A stretch of 64,000 nucleotides of DNA from Celeribacter naphthalenivorans (GTDB lineage: Bacteria > Pseudomonadota > Alphaproteobacteria > Rhodobacterales > Rhodobacteraceae). The stretch covers positions 124,001-188,000 of the forward strand of contig NZ_JAIVLK010000006.1 of the NCBI RefSeq assembly GCF_020524585.1. The letters are read 5' to 3'. The translations under genes were made by a program, and so were the position numbers. Under the pieces are notes generated by a model, which was not told where the DNA came from, did not search any database, and saw only the letters and a program-made list of their open reading frames with translations. Within the stretch, counting starts at the first letter, position 1, and the number at the start of each line of letters is the position of its first letter. Positions 33,933 through 43,800 of this stretch are shown one piece after another.

Positions 33933-35240
33933 ATGTCAGATCAGGCAGATAGCAACCGGATCGAAACGGGTCAAAGCGGCAAGAGTCTGTTTGGCCAGCT
34001 CGAACTTGACATGCGGCTCATGGGGATGGTGGGGGCCTTCATCGCCATCGCGCTGGTGTTCAACTTTTTCACCGACGGGCGGTTCATCACGCCGCGCAAC
34101 ACCTTCAATCTGACGGTTCAAACCGTCTCCGTGGCGATCATGGCGACCGGCATGGTCTTTGTCATCGTCACGCGTCACATCGACCTTTCTGTCGGCGCCG
34201 TGCTGGCCATCGCCTCCGCCATGGGCGCTATGATGCAGGCGCGTTGGCTACCGCAGGTGGTGGGTCTTGAGTATGGCAACCCGATGATTGCGCCGCTGGC
34301 GATTGTGACCTGTCTTGTTGTCGGCACCCTCATAGGTGCCTTCAACGGCTGGCTGATCGGCTATCAGGGCATCCCGGCCTTCATCGTCACCCTTGGCGGT
34401 CTGCTGATCTGGCGCTTTGTCGGCTGGTATGTCACCGATGGCCAGACGATTGCGCCTTTGGATCAGAACTTTCTCGTCTTGGGTGGGGCGGAAGGCACCA
34501 TTGGCGCCACCCTGTCCTGGATCATCTGCGCACTGGCCGTCGCAGGCGCGATCTTTGCCCTCTACAATGCCCGCAAGGCCAAGAAAAATCACGGTTTTCC
34601 GACAAAGCCGCTCTGGGCCGAATTCACCGTCGGCGGGCTAATTGTCGCCGTCATCATCGGCTATGTCGCGACACTCAACGCCTATGACATCCCGACCGGC
34701 AAGCTGCGCCGCCTGTTCGAAGCCCGCGGTGACGTCTTGCCCGATGGCTATACCGAAGCCTACGGCCTGCCGATCTCGGTTCTCGTGCTGATCGTCGTGG
34801 CGATTGCCATGACCATGGTCGCCAAGAAGACGCGGCTGGGCAAATATATCTTCGCCACCGGGGGCAACCCGGATGCGGCGGAATTGTCGGGGATCAACAC
34901 CAAACTTCTGACGGTCAAAATCTTCGCGCTGATGGGCTTTCTGTCTGGTCTCTCTGCAGTGATCGCCTCGGCGCGTCTGTCGGTGCACTCCAATGACATC
35001 GGCACTTTGGACGAGCTGCGCGTGATTGCGGCGGCGGTGATCGGGGGGACGGCTTTGTCCGGCGGGATCGGCACCATTCACGGGGCCATTCTAGGCGCGC
35101 TGATCATGCAGTCGCTGCAATCCGGCATGGCGATGGTGGGCGTCGATGCGCCGCTTCAGAACATCGTCGTCGGGTCTGTTCTGGTCTTCGCGGTCTGGAT
35201 CGACATCCAATATCGCAAACGCCTCGGCATCAAAGTGTAA
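33933..35240 (+). CDS. xylH: D-xylose ABC transporter permease
   Basis: A 435-residue inner-membrane permease of the branched-chain/ribose (BPD_transp_2) family with about 10-12 helices. Blocks typical of sugar permeases include VTRHIDLSVGAVLAIASAMGAMMQ, GAFNGWLIGYQGIPAFIVTLGGLLIWRFVGWYVTDGQTIAPL, and GGNPDAAELSGINTKLLTVKIFALMGFLSGLSAVIASARLS. It forms the channel for xylose with XylF and XylG. It lies 12 bp before xylG. Confidence 0.95.
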   Translation: MSDQADSNRIETGQSGKSLFGQLELDMRLMGMVGAFIAIALVFNFFTDGRFITPRNTFNLTVQTVSVAIMATGMVFVIVTRHIDLSVGAVLAIASAMGAMMQARWLPQVVGLEYGNPMIAPLAIVTCLVVGTLIGAFNGWLIGYQGIPAFIVTLGGLLIWRFVGWYVTDGQTIAPLDQNFLVLGGAEGTIGATLSWIICALAVAGAIFALYNARKAKKNHGFPTKPLWAEFTVGGLIVAVIIGYVATLNAYDIPTGKLRRLFEARGDVLPDGYTEAYGLPISVLVLIVVAIAMTMVAKKTRLGKYIFATGGNPDAAELSGINTKLLTVKIFALMGFLSGLSAVIASARLSVHSNDIGTLDELRVIAAAVIGGTALSGGIGTIHGAILGALIMQSLQSGMAMVGVDAPLQNIVVGSVLVFAVWIDIQYRKRLGIKV

Positions 35241-35252
35241 GGAGAGATGATC

Positions 35253-36020
35253 ATGAGCAGCAATCCGAACACCGGCACGCCTCTTGTCGAACTCAAGGAT
35301 ATTTCCATCGCCTTCGGCGGCGTCAAGGCGGTGGATCACGTGAGCATCGACCTCTATCCCGGCGAAGTTGTTGGACTTTTGGGGCACAATGGCGCGGGAA
35401 AGTCGACGCTGATCAAATGCCTCTCCGGTGCTTATCAAAAGGACGCGGGCGAGATCGTGATCAACGGCGAGCATGCCGAGATCCGCAACACCCGAGACGC
35501 GCGGCGCTACAATGTCGAGACGATCTACCAGACGCTGGCGCTGGCGGACAATCTCGATGCGGCTTCGAACCTCTTTCTGGGCCGCGAATTGGTGACGCCT
35601 CTTGGTTTTGTCGACGAACCCGCGATGGAGGCCGAAACCCGCAAGATCATGGGACGGCTCAATCCGAACTTCAAAAAATTCAAAGTGCCGGTTTCCGCGC
35701 TTTCTGGTGGTCAGCGTCAGTCCGTCGCCATCGCCCGCGCGGTCTATTTCAACGCCAAAATCCTGATCATGGACGAACCGACCGCCGCGTTGGGGCCGCA
35801 TGAGACCCAGATGGTCGCGGAGCTGATCGAGGAGCTGAAAGCCCAAGGCCTTGGCATCTTCCTGATCGAGCATGACATCCACAACGTCATGCGGCTGTGC
35901 GACCGGGCGATGGTGATGAAGAACGGCCAGAAAGTCGGGACGGTGAACGTGAATGAGGTCACGGACGAGGACATTCTCGGCATGATCATCATGGGAAAAA
36001 AGCCGCCTCAGGCCTATTGA
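35253..36020 (+). CDS. xylG: D-xylose ABC transporter ATP-binding protein (single domain)
   Basis: A 255-residue ABC ATPase that energises XylFH. The motifs are Walker [10 protein letters not shown], signature [14 protein letters not shown], Walker [13 protein letters not shown] and H-loop LIEHD. Unlike E. coli XylG, which has two fused ATPase domains (about 513 residues), this protein has one domain and must act as a homodimer. I use ATG 35253 because AAGGAGAG gives proper spacing; ATG 35247 lies too close to the RBS. It sits between xylH and xylB with gaps of 12 bp each. Confidence 0.93.
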   Translation: MSSNPNTGTPLVELKDISIAFGGVKAVDHVSIDLYPGEVVGLLGHNGAGKSTLIKCLSGAYQKDAGEIVINGEHAEIRNTRDARRYNVETIYQTLALADNLDAASNLFLGRELVTPLGFVDEPAMEAETRKIMGRLNPNFKKFKVPVSALSGGQRQSVAIARAVYFNAKILIMDEPTAALGPHETQMVAELIEELKAQGLGIFLIEHDIHNVMRLCDRAMVMKNGQKVGTVNVNEVTDEDILGMIIMGKKPPQAY

Positions 36021-36032
36021 AACGGATGACAC

Positions 36033-37472
36033 ATGTATATCGGACTTGATCTCGGGACCTCCGGTCTCAAAGCCTTGCTGATGGACGCGGATCAGAGCGT
36101 CGTTGCGGAGGCCAATGCAGCTCTCACCAATGAGCGTCCACATGACGGGTGGTCTGAACAGGACCCGGCCAGTTGGCTTGCGGCCTGCGACACCGTCATG
36201 GCGGCGTTGAAAGTGCAGGCGGATCTGTCGGGCGTGACGGGCATCGGCTTGTCGGGGCAGATGCATGGCGCGACGCTTTTGGATGCTTCCGATCAGGTGT
36301 TGCGCCCCTGCATCCTGTGGAATGACACGCGGTCTTATCGCGAAGCGGCGGCGCTCGATGCCGATCCTCAGTTCCGGGCGATTACCGGCAACATCGTCTT
36401 TCCGGGCTTCACTGCGCCAAAGCTCGTTTGGGTCAAACATCATGAGCCGGAGACCTTCAAAGCGACCGCCAAGGTCTTGCTTCCCAAAGATTATCTGCGC
36501 CTCTACCTGACCGGAGAGTTCGTCGGTGAGATGTCCGACAGCGCGGGCACCGCCTGGTTCGACACATCGGCGCGGGATTGGTCGGATTCGCTTTTGGCAG
36601 CCACCGATATGGACCGTAGCTACATGCCGCGTCTGGTCGAGGGCTCCGAAGTCTCCGGCCAATTGCGCCCGGAGCTTGCGGCCCAATGGGGCCTGTCCCC
36701 ATCTTGTGTGATCGCGGGCGGCGGCGGCGACAATGCCGCTTCGGCCATCGGTGTGGGCGTCGTCAAAGCAGGGCAGGCTTTTGTCTCGCTCGGCACCTCC
36801 GGCGTGTTGTTCGCGGCCAACGATGGCTATCAACCCGACGCCGACACGGCTGTTCACACCTTTTGCCACGCCCTGCCTGAGACTTGGCACCAGATGGGCG
36901 TGATCCTGGCCGCCACCGATGCGCTCAATTGGTACGGGCGGTTCGTGGGCAAGGGTGCGGCGGAGCTGACCGCCAACCTCGGCGCACTCAAAGCGCCCAC
37001 CAAGACGCAATTCCTGCCTTATCTTGGCGGCGAACGCACGCCTTTGAACGATGCTGCCATCCGCGGCGCCTTTACGGGCCTCGAACACGCCACAGACACG
37101 GTGGCGGGCACCCGCGCGGTGCTCGAAGGCGTCACTTTCGCCATCAAGGACTGCGCCGAGGCACTGGCCGCCACCGGCACCAAGATCGACCGGCTTTTGG
37201 CCGTCGGCGGCGGCTCGAAATCGCACTATTGGCTGGAGGCCATCGCCACCGCTTTGGGCGTGCCGGTGGACCTTCCGGTCGCTGGTGATTTTGGCGGTGC
37301 CTTTGGCGCTGCGCGTCTGGGCATGATGGCCGCGACAGGTGGCGGGGCAGAGATCGCCACCGCACCGCGCATTCAGGCCACCATCGACCCGATTTCCGAT
37401 TTGACGGCGGCATATGAGGACGGGTTCGCTCGTTTTAAATCCGCACAACATGCACTCAAGAGGCTGACATGA
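36033..37472 (+). CDS. xylB: Xylulokinase
   Basis: A FGGY-family carbohydrate kinase of 479 residues that phosphorylates D-xylulose to xylulose 5-phosphate for the pentose phosphate pathway. It starts with the phosphate-binding loop [17 protein letters not shown]. It shows the xylulokinase hallmarks [25 protein letters not shown], and the C-terminal FGGY signature region ([13 protein letters not shown] and [25 protein letters not shown]). The stop overlaps xylA by 4 bp, so the two catabolic enzymes are translated together. Confidence 0.95.
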   Translation: MYIGLDLGTSGLKALLMDADQSVVAEANAALTNERPHDGWSEQDPASWLAACDTVMAALKVQADLSGVTGIGLSGQMHGATLLDASDQVLRPCILWNDTRSYREAAALDADPQFRAITGNIVFPGFTAPKLVWVKHHEPETFKATAKVLLPKDYLRLYLTGEFVGEMSDSAGTAWFDTSARDWSDSLLAATDMDRSYMPRLVEGSEVSGQLRPELAAQWGLSPSCVIAGGGGDNAASAIGVGVVKAGQAFVSLGTSGVLFAANDGYQPDADTAVHTFCHALPETWHQMGVILAATDALNWYGRFVGKGAAELTANLGALKAPTKTQFLPYLGGERTPLNDAAIRGAFTGLEHATDTVAGTRAVLEGVTFAIKDCAEALAATGTKIDRLLAVGGGSKSHYWLEAIATALGVPVDLPVAGDFGGAFGAARLGMMAATGGGAEIATAPRIQATIDPISDLTAAYEDGFARFKSAQHALKRLT

Positions 37473-38773
37473 CAGAGTTTTTCAAAAACATTCCGCAGAT
37501 CAAATATGAAGGCCCAACGAGTGCCAATGAATTTGCTTTCAAACATTACAACCCCGATGAGGTGGTGATGGGCAAGCGGATGGAGGACCATCTGCGCTTT
37601 GCCGTGGCCTATTGGCACAGCTTTGCCTATGAGGGCGGCGATCCGTTCGGCGGGCGGACCTTTGATCGTCCGTGGTTCGGCGAGGGCATGGACAAGGCCA
37701 AAATGAAGGCCGATGTGGCCTTCGAGATGTTCGACATCCTGCAAGCGCCGTTCTTTTGTTTCCACGACCTCGATGTGCGGCCCGAAGGCGCGAGTTTTGC
37801 CGAAAACAAACGCAATCTCGAGGAAATTGTCGATTATTTTGCGGAAAAGATGGAAGGCTCGAAAACCAAGCTTCTGTGGGGCACCGCGAACCTCTTTACC
37901 CATCGCCGGTTCATGGCCGGATCGGCCACCAACCCGGACCCGGACGTGTTTGCCTACAGCGCCGCGACGATCAAATCCTGCATGGATGCGACGATCAAAC
38001 TCGGCGGCCAGAACTATGTGCTTTGGGGCGGGCGCGAAGGCTATGAGACGCTGCTCAATACCGACCTCGGCAAAGAGGCGGATCAGGCGGCGAAGATGCT
38101 CGAAATGGTGGTCGAGTATAAGCACAAAATGGGCTGGGACGGTGCCATTCTGGTCGAGCCGAAGCCGCAGGAGCCGTCGAAGCACCAATATGATTTCGAC
38201 GTGGCGACGGTTTATGGCTTTCTCAAGCGTTACGGGCTTGAGAATGAAGTCAAAATGAACATCGAACAGGGACACGCCATTCTGGCCGGGCATTCGTTTG
38301 AGCATGAGTTGGCGCTTGCGGGCTCTTTGGGCATCCTCGGCTCCATCGACATGAACCGCAACGATTACCAATCCGGCTGGGACACCGATCAATTCCCGAA
38401 CGCGCCGCATGAGGTGGCGCTGGCCTATTACGAGGTACTGAAAGCGGGCGGCTTCACCACTGGCGGCACCAATTTCGATGCGCGCATCCGGCGGCAATCC
38501 TTGGACGCGGAAGACCTTATTTTGGCCCATGTCGGCGGCATGGATATGTGCGCGCGGGGGCTGAAAGCGGCGGCGGCCATGCTGGAAGACGGGCGTTTGG
38601 AGGACGCGCGGACGGCGCGCTATGGCGATTGGGACAAGCCGGAAAACGCAGAAATGCTGAAAAAAGGCGATTTGGACAGCATTCATGCGCGGGTACTGGC
38701 CGAGGACATCAACCCTGAGCCGCGCTCGGGGCGGCAGGAGCGGTTGGAAAATCTGGTCAGTTCATTCGTCTGA
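37469..38773 (+). CDS. xylA: Xylose isomerase
   Basis: A 434-residue TIM-barrel enzyme (class II isomerase size) that interconverts D-xylose and D-xylulose with two divalent metals. The active-site blocks are present: [12 protein letters not shown] (catalytic His/Asp), [42 protein letters not shown] (metal Glu and Lys) and [20 protein letters not shown]. It is the last gene of the xyl operon, followed by a terminator 17 bp later. Confidence 0.97.
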   Translation: MTEFFKNIPQIKYEGPTSANEFAFKHYNPDEVVMGKRMEDHLRFAVAYWHSFAYEGGDPFGGRTFDRPWFGEGMDKAKMKADVAFEMFDILQAPFFCFHDLDVRPEGASFAENKRNLEEIVDYFAEKMEGSKTKLLWGTANLFTHRRFMAGSATNPDPDVFAYSAATIKSCMDATIKLGGQNYVLWGGREGYETLLNTDLGKEADQAAKMLEMVVEYKHKMGWDGAILVEPKPQEPSKHQYDFDVATVYGFLKRYGLENEVKMNIEQGHAILAGHSFEHELALAGSLGILGSIDMNRNDYQSGWDTDQFPNAPHEVALAYYEVLKAGGFTTGGTNFDARIRRQSLDAEDLILAHVGGMDMCARGLKAAAAMLEDGRLEDARTARYGDWDKPENAEMLKKGDLDSIHARVLAEDINPEPRSGRQERLENLVSSFV

Positions 38774-38790
38774 AACAGAGTATCAGAAAG

Positions 38791-38816
38791 AAGGCGGGGA
38801 AATTCCCCGCCTTTTT
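38791..38816 (+). terminator. Intrinsic terminator of the xyl operon
   Basis: AAGGCGGGG and CCCCGCCTT pair around AAATT, followed by TTT. It lies 17 bp after xylA. Confidence 0.88.
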
Positions 38817-38842
38817 GAGTATTTGACCAGCGAAACGCCCTG

Positions 38843-38875
38843 TCCAAAACAAAGGCGCACCGTGCGGTCCGCCTT
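38843..38875 (-). terminator. Probable terminator of glpD
   Basis: On the minus strand AAGGCG...CGCCTT (with an inner CCG/CGG) is followed by TGTTTTGG, 34-66 bp after the glpD stop. It is weaker than the facing xyl terminator. Confidence 0.5.
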
Positions 38876-38908
38876 ACCGGCATCACGCATTTGGTGATGG
38901 CGTGGTTT

Positions 38909-40492
38909 TCATGCTTCGACAAGCAGAGGCACGTTTTGGCGCATCCAGTCGTCGATGGCGGCGATCTCGGCGGCGGTGAGGCGCAGACCCAATTTGGTGC
39001 GCCGCCAGATCACATCTTCGACCTCGCGGGCGAATTCTTCGCGGATCAGATAGCGCAGCTCCGCCTCGGTCAGCCCATGGCCGAAATCCCGCCCCATGTC
39101 GGAAGCGCCGACCACATCCTCGAAAATCCCCGCCGCATTGCGCCCGTAGAGATGGACGAGGCGTTCGGCGGCCTCAAAGCTCAGAAACGGGAATTGCAGG
39201 ATGAGCGAGGTCGCCTGTTCTTTGTCCCGACCATAGGTGAAACCACCGGGCAGGGCGGCGCCTTTGGTCCAGGGGTGGGACATGGTGAAATGCCCGCTGA
39301 GCTTGTCCAGAGCGGCCTCGGCCAATTTGCGGTAGGTGGTGATTTTGCCGCCGAAAACATTAAGCAAAGGCGGGCCGTTTTCATCGAGCGAAAGGACGTA
39401 TTCGCGGGTGGCGGCGGTGGCCGTCGAGGCGCCGTCCTCATAGAGCGGGCGGACACCGGCGAAGGAATGTACCACATCGGCTTGGGTCAGCGGTGTCTTG
39501 AGATATTGGTTCGCGAAATCAAGGAGGTAGCGTTTCTCTTCAAAGGTTGCCTCGGCCACGAGAGGATCGGCCTCATGCGGGGCTTCGGTGGTGCCGATCA
39601 TGGTGAAATCGCGCTGATACGGCAGGAAAAAGATGATGCGCCCGTCGGAGCCTTGCAGGAAATAGGCCTTGTCGTGCTCATAGAGGCGGTTGACGACGAT
39701 ATGTGAGCCGCGCACGAGGCGGATGCGCTCGGATGAGTTGATGCCGATCACGCCGGTAACAATGTCGGCGACCCAAGGCCCACCGGCGTTCACGAGCGCT
39801 TTGGCGCGGAAGTTTCCTTGGCCCTCGACCTCAATCACCCAATGATCCACCTCACGCCGGGCCGAGGTGACCTTGGCCCGCGTCATGATCCGGGCGCCCA
39901 GATCGCGCGCATCCATGGCGTTTAAAACCACAAGGCGGGCGTCATTCACCCAGACGTCGGAATATTCAAAAGCGTGTTTGAACATGTCCTTCAAGGGCGC
40001 GCCCTCGGGCCGCCCGGCAAGGTTATAGCCCGTGGTGCCGGGCAAAATTTTGCGCTTGCCCAGATGGTCATACATCCAAAGCCCGACGCGGATGATCCAG
40101 CCGGGGCGCTGGCCTTTGAGCCAGGGCATGGTGTATTTCAACAGCTTCGAGATTGGCGTGTCGGCGTCGAAGCGCATCTCTTTCGAAAGCGGCAGGACAA
40201 AGCGCATTGGGAAGGAGATATGCGGCATGGCCTGAAGCAGCACTTCGCGCTCTTCCAAAGCCTCGCGCACCAGACGGACTTCGCCATATTCGAGATAGCG
40301 AAGCCCGCCGTGGAAGAGTTTCGAGGAGGCCGAAGAAGTCGCCTGCGCCAGATCGCCCATCTCAGCCAGCGCGACCTCAAGTCCGCGCCCCGCCGCATCG
40401 CGGGCGATGCCACAGCCATTGACCCCGCCGCCGATGATGAACAGGTCGAGGAGGTCGTCGTTTTCAGGTTCGATTTTCTGAGCTTGGGTCAT
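38909..40492 (-). CDS. glpD: Aerobic glycerol-3-phosphate dehydrogenase
   Basis: A 527-residue FAD enzyme at the inner membrane that oxidises sn-glycerol 3-phosphate to dihydroxyacetone phosphate and reduces quinone. The FAD-binding motif is DLFIIGGGVNGCGIARDAAGRG. The family blocks SSASSKLFHGGLRYLEYGEVRLVREALEER and RLVRGSHIVV follow, as do GGKITTYRKLAE and a C-terminal DAO_C domain (ELRYLIREEFAREVEDVIWRRTKLGL). It stands alone: no glpK, glpF or glpR is adjacent. No clear RBS precedes the ATG. Confidence 0.95.
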   Translation of the reverse strand: MTQAQKIEPENDDLLDLFIIGGGVNGCGIARDAAGRGLEVALAEMGDLAQATSSASSKLFHGGLRYLEYGEVRLVREALEEREVLLQAMPHISFPMRFVLPLSKEMRFDADTPISKLLKYTMPWLKGQRPGWIIRVGLWMYDHLGKRKILPGTTGYNLAGRPEGAPLKDMFKHAFEYSDVWVNDARLVVLNAMDARDLGARIMTRAKVTSARREVDHWVIEVEGQGNFRAKALVNAGGPWVADIVTGVIGINSSERIRLVRGSHIVVNRLYEHDKAYFLQGSDGRIIFFLPYQRDFTMIGTTEAPHEADPLVAEATFEEKRYLLDFANQYLKTPLTQADVVHSFAGVRPLYEDGASTATAATREYVLSLDENGPPLLNVFGGKITTYRKLAEAALDKLSGHFTMSHPWTKGAALPGGFTYGRDKEQATSLILQFPFLSFEAAERLVHLYGRNAAGIFEDVVGASDMGRDFGHGLTEAELRYLIREEFAREVEDVIWRRTKLGLRLTAAEIAAIDDWMRQNVPLLVEA

Positions 40493-40725
40493 GGGGAGGT
40501 CATGTCACGCTTTGCAAAATGAAACTTTCTTCTGTTGACGGTGACCCTGCACTGAAAATTGTCAAGAAAAGGTTTTTTGACCAAATATTTAGGCGGGAGC
40601 CCCAAAAAGGCTGCGTAAAGGCAAAGTTAACGCCGGTTGGGGAGCCAGACAGTCCTGTCATTTCAGGTTGTCATTTCCGGGCTGATCGGAGACCCTGCGA
40701 GAAAGTCCACAAAGAGGCGGTGCTT

Positions 40726-41715
40726 ATGAAATTCTTCCCCATGTTCTTGCGCATGATCGAGCGCGATGTCGTCATCATTGGTGGCGGTGAAACGGCGGCA
40801 CAAAAGGCCCGCCTGATGCTCAAGACCGAGGCGCGGATCGTCTTGGTGGCGCCGGAGCTGGAGCCGGAACTGGCCGCTTTGGTGGCCGAAGGCCGCGCCG
40901 TTCAGCATGCGGGCGAGATCACCGATGACCTTTTTGCCAATGCCGCGCTGGTGTTCGTTTGCACCGAGGATGACGCGCGCGATTCCGAGCTTTATCATGT
41001 GGTGCGGGCGGCGGGCGCCTTGGTCAATGTCGTCGACAGGCCGGATCTCTGCGAGGCGAACACGCCCTCTCTGGTGGACCGCGATCCCTTGGTGGTGGCG
41101 ATCGGCACCGAAGGGGCCGCGCCGGTTTTGGCGCGTCAGATCAAGACCCGTCTGGAGGAGATGCTCGAGCCGCGTTTGGGCGATCTCGTGGCGCTTGGCG
41201 GGCGACTGCGGGACCATGTGGCCGAAGAAGTGCCGCGCGCCAAACGTCGGGCGTTTTGGCGCTGGGTCTATGCAGAGACGCCGCGACGGCTCTTTGCCAA
41301 AGGCGCCGAGCGCGAGGCCGCAAAAGTGATCAAGGCCGCGATTGCCGAGGGCGGTGCGCCGGAGAGTGGCACAAAGGGCGGGCAGGGCGCCATTACGCTT
41401 TTGCCGGTCGGAAGCCTCGAGCCCGACCTGATGACGTTGCGGGCCGTGCAGCGGCTTCAAGAGGCCGATCTGGTGATCTGCGCCGAGGCCGAGTTTGCGC
41501 CCATGCTGGAGCTTGCCCGCCGCGATGCGGAGCGGGTCATCGTGGGCCAAAGTTACGGCACAGAAGATTGGCTTTTGTCGGATCAGCGCAAGGTGATCAC
41601 GGCGAAATGCGAGGCGGGCGGGCGCGTGGTCTGGCTGGTCAGTCGCCGGGACGCTGAACGCGCGGCTTTGGGCCTGCCGGAAGACATTGAACGCGTTCCC
41701 GCAGTCCGGGTTTAA
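40726..41715 (+). CDS. Siroheme synthase-like protein: precorrin-2 dehydrogenase domain with a truncated methyltransferase domain
   Basis: The N-terminal half (about residues 1-200) is the CysG_N module that oxidises precorrin-2 and inserts iron to give siroheme: [35 protein letters not shown]-binding region, then [40 protein letters not shown]. The C-terminal part starts like a uroporphyrinogen-III methyltransferase ([29 protein letters not shown]) but lacks the GAGPGD sequence and stops after about 100 residues instead of about 240. It is therefore probably inactive as a methyltransferase, and a separate cobA/SUMT would be needed. The start is ATG 40726 with AAAGAGG; 69 further upstream in-frame codons are discarded. 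A 23-bp gap separates it from the adenine deaminase gene. Confidence 0.85.
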   Translation: MKFFPMFLRMIERDVVIIGGGETAAQKARLMLKTEARIVLVAPELEPELAALVAEGRAVQHAGEITDDLFANAALVFVCTEDDARDSELYHVVRAAGALVNVVDRPDLCEANTPSLVDRDPLVVAIGTEGAAPVLARQIKTRLEEMLEPRLGDLVALGGRLRDHVAEEVPRAKRRAFWRWVYAETPRRLFAKGAEREAAKVIKAAIAEGGAPESGTKGGQGAITLLPVGSLEPDLMTLRAVQRLQEADLVICAEAEFAPMLELARRDAERVIVGQSYGTEDWLLSDQRKVITAKCEAGGRVVWLVSRRDAERAALGLPEDIERVPAVRV

Positions 41716-41738
41716 GGCGTGAGTTTAAGGAGAAGATC

Positions 41739-43433
41739 ATGAGCGATTTGGAACATCGAATTGCCGTGGCGCGCGGCGAGGCGCCTGCGGATATTGTGCT
41801 CAAGAACGGCTCGATCTTTGATCTCATGACCGGTGAGTTGATCGTCGGCGATGTCGCCATCGTGGGGGACAGGATCGCGGGCGTTTACGAGCGTTACGAG
41901 GGGAAACGCGAGATCGACGTGACCGGCAAGGTGATCGTGCCCGGCTTTATCGACACACATCTTCATATCGAAAGCTCTCTGGTGACGCCCTTTGAGTTCG
42001 ACCGCTGCGTCTTGCCGCGCGGCGTGACGACGGCGATCTGCGACCCGCATGAGATTGCCAATGTGATCGGCCTGCCGGGCATTCGTTATTTCCAACAGGC
42101 CTCCGAGCATACGCTGATGTCGATCCGCGTGCAGCTGTCGTCCTGTGTGCCGTCCACGCATATGGAGACGGCAGGGGCCGAGCTTTTGGCGGAGGATTTG
42201 CAAGAGGTTATGGGGCATCCCTCGGGCATCGGTCTGGCGGAATTCATGAATTATCCCGGCGTGATTTTCCGCGACCCGGAGGCGATGAAGAAACTTCGCC
42301 TTTTTGAGGACGCCCATATCGACGGCCACTGTCCGCAGCTCTCCGGCATGGATTTGAACGCCTATATCGCCGCCGGCATTCGCACCGAACATGAGGCGAC
42401 CACCGTCGAGGAAGCGCGTGAGAAATTGCGCAAAGGCATGCGGGTGCTGATCCGCGAAGGCTCTGTGTCCAAAGACATGCACGCGTTGCAACCGCTTTTG
42501 ACCCAACTGAGCGCGCCCTACATGTGCCTCTGCACCGATGATCGCAACCCGCTGGACATCGGCGAGCATGGTCATCTGGATTACGTGATCCGCACATTGA
42601 TTGCGCTTGGAAGCCCGGCTCTGGCGGTTTACCGCGCGGCCACTTTGTCGGCGGCTGAGGCCTTTGGGCTCAAGGATCGCGGCATGATCGCGCCGGGCAA
42701 ACGCGCCGATATTGTGGTGCTCGACAGTCTGGAAAACTGCAATGCATCCATGGTCTTCGCGGGCGGAGTTGAGGTGACGGACGCGGCCTTCGCCGCGCGT
42801 GGTCATGTGGCGCCCGTGGGGCGTGGTTCGGTCAAAGCGCCCAAGGTCACGCCGGAGCAGTTCCGCACCTCCGGCAACCGCGAAGAGGTTGATGTGATCG
42901 GCATCATCGAGGGCAAAATCATCACCGAACACCTGCGCGAGACCGTGCCCATCGTCGATGGCGATAAGGCGCCGGACCCCGCGCGCGATCTGTCGCGGAT
43001 CACCGTCATCGAACGCCACGGCAAGAACGGCAATATCGCGAGCGGTTTTGTCAAAGGCTTTGGCCTCAAAGCAGGCGCGATTGCCTCGACCGTTTGTCAC
43101 GATCACCACAATATCGCCTGCGTTGGGGTCGATTACGCCGATATGGCGCTGGCCGCGAACCGCCTGTCGGAGATCGAAGGCGGCTTTGTCGTGGTGAAAG
43201 ACGGCCAGGTTCTCGCCGAGTTGGCGCTGCCGGTCGCGGGGCTGATGAGCCTTGAGCCTTTTGAGGTGGTGCGCGATGATCTGGTCGATCTGCGCGCGGC
43301 GGCGGCCTCTCTTGGGGTCACGCTGGAAGAGCCGTTTTTGCAACTGGCCTTTCTGGCGCTTCCGGTCATTCCGGCGCTCAAAATCACCGACCGGGGTATG
43401 GTCGATGTGACGAAATTCGAGATCATTGCCTGA
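41739..43433 (+). CDS. ade: Adenine deaminase
   Basis: A 564-residue amidohydrolase that converts adenine to hypoxanthine and ammonia in purine salvage. The metal site starts with [20 protein letters not shown]. It is followed by the [17 protein letters not shown] block typical of Ade, [18 protein letters not shown], and the C-terminal domain with [37 protein letters not shown] precedes the ATG. The close spacing behind the siroheme gene suggests cotranscription without an obvious functional link. A terminator follows. Confidence 0.95.
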   Translation: MSDLEHRIAVARGEAPADIVLKNGSIFDLMTGELIVGDVAIVGDRIAGVYERYEGKREIDVTGKVIVPGFIDTHLHIESSLVTPFEFDRCVLPRGVTTAICDPHEIANVIGLPGIRYFQQASEHTLMSIRVQLSSCVPSTHMETAGAELLAEDLQEVMGHPSGIGLAEFMNYPGVIFRDPEAMKKLRLFEDAHIDGHCPQLSGMDLNAYIAAGIRTEHEATTVEEAREKLRKGMRVLIREGSVSKDMHALQPLLTQLSAPYMCLCTDDRNPLDIGEHGHLDYVIRTLIALGSPALAVYRAATLSAAEAFGLKDRGMIAPGKRADIVVLDSLENCNASMVFAGGVEVTDAAFAARGHVAPVGRGSVKAPKVTPEQFRTSGNREEVDVIGIIEGKIITEHLRETVPIVDGDKAPDPARDLSRITVIERHGKNGNIASGFVKGFGLKAGAIASTVCHDHHNIACVGVDYADMALAANRLSEIEGGFVVVKDGQVLAELALPVAGLMSLEPFEVVRDDLVDLRAAAASLGVTLEEPFLQLAFLALPVIPALKITDRGMVDVTKFEIIA

Positions 43434-43456
43434 CACTGTTTGATGCCTGAAAAACA

Positions 43457-43486
43457 GCCCGCCCTTTGCAAAGAGGGGCGGGTTTT
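43457..43486 (+). terminator. Intrinsic terminator after ade
   Basis: CCCGCCCTTT pairs with AAGAGGGGCGGG (small bulges), followed by TTTTGG, 24 bp after the ade stop. Confidence 0.75.
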
Positions 43487-43500
43487 GGCTTTGTCACAAT

Positions 43501-43522
43501 AAGTGAACTAATCAGTTCACTT
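43501..43522. promoter_or_regulatory. Perfect inverted repeat upstream of the small lipoprotein gene
   Basis: AAGTGAACT-AATC-AGTTCACTT has perfect 9-bp arms and a 4-nt loop, typical in size of a TetR-family operator. It is about 80 bp before the lipoprotein start. Four Ts follow the right arm, so it could also act as a second terminator for ade. Confidence 0.5.
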
Positions 43523-43602
43523 TTAGGCATTCTACATATTGACGAAGCCGTCAAAACGACCGCATTAGAGGCAAGACAGAACGCTTTCGAAAGGAGAGAG
43601 TC

Positions 43603-43797
43603 ATGAAAAAGCTGATACTGCCCGCACTGCTTCCCGTGGTGGTCCTGCTGACGCTTTCGGGCTGCGCAGACGGCAAATACCCGGTGTCGCAATGCACCAC
43701 CGCCGACCATTATCCGGTGGCCTGCCAAAACATCGAAGAGGGTGAAAGCCCGGCCGATCTCGAACCGATGCAAGTGCCCGCTTTTACAGGCGCTTAG
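43603..43797 (+). CDS. Small lipoprotein (hypothetical)
   Basis: A 64-residue protein with a clear lipoprotein signal: basic MKK, a hydrophobic stretch and the lipobox LTLSGC, so the mature form begins with a lipidated Cys at about residue 21. The mature part has two further cysteines (SQCTTADH and VACQN), which could form a disulfide, and no known domain. GAAAGGAGAGAGTC is a strong RBS. A perfect inverted repeat 80 bp upstream may regulate it. The function is unknown. Confidence 0.75.
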   Translation: MKKLILPALLPVVVLLTLSGCADGKYPVSQCTTADHYPVACQNIEEGESPADLEPMQVPAFTGA

Positions 43798-43800
43798 GCC

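Noticed and set aside
35091-37451. Long open frame (786 codons) on the minus strand across the xyl genes
   Set aside because: It is antisense to xylH, xylG, xylB and has no family motifs or RBS; long shadow frames are expected in GC-rich coding DNA.
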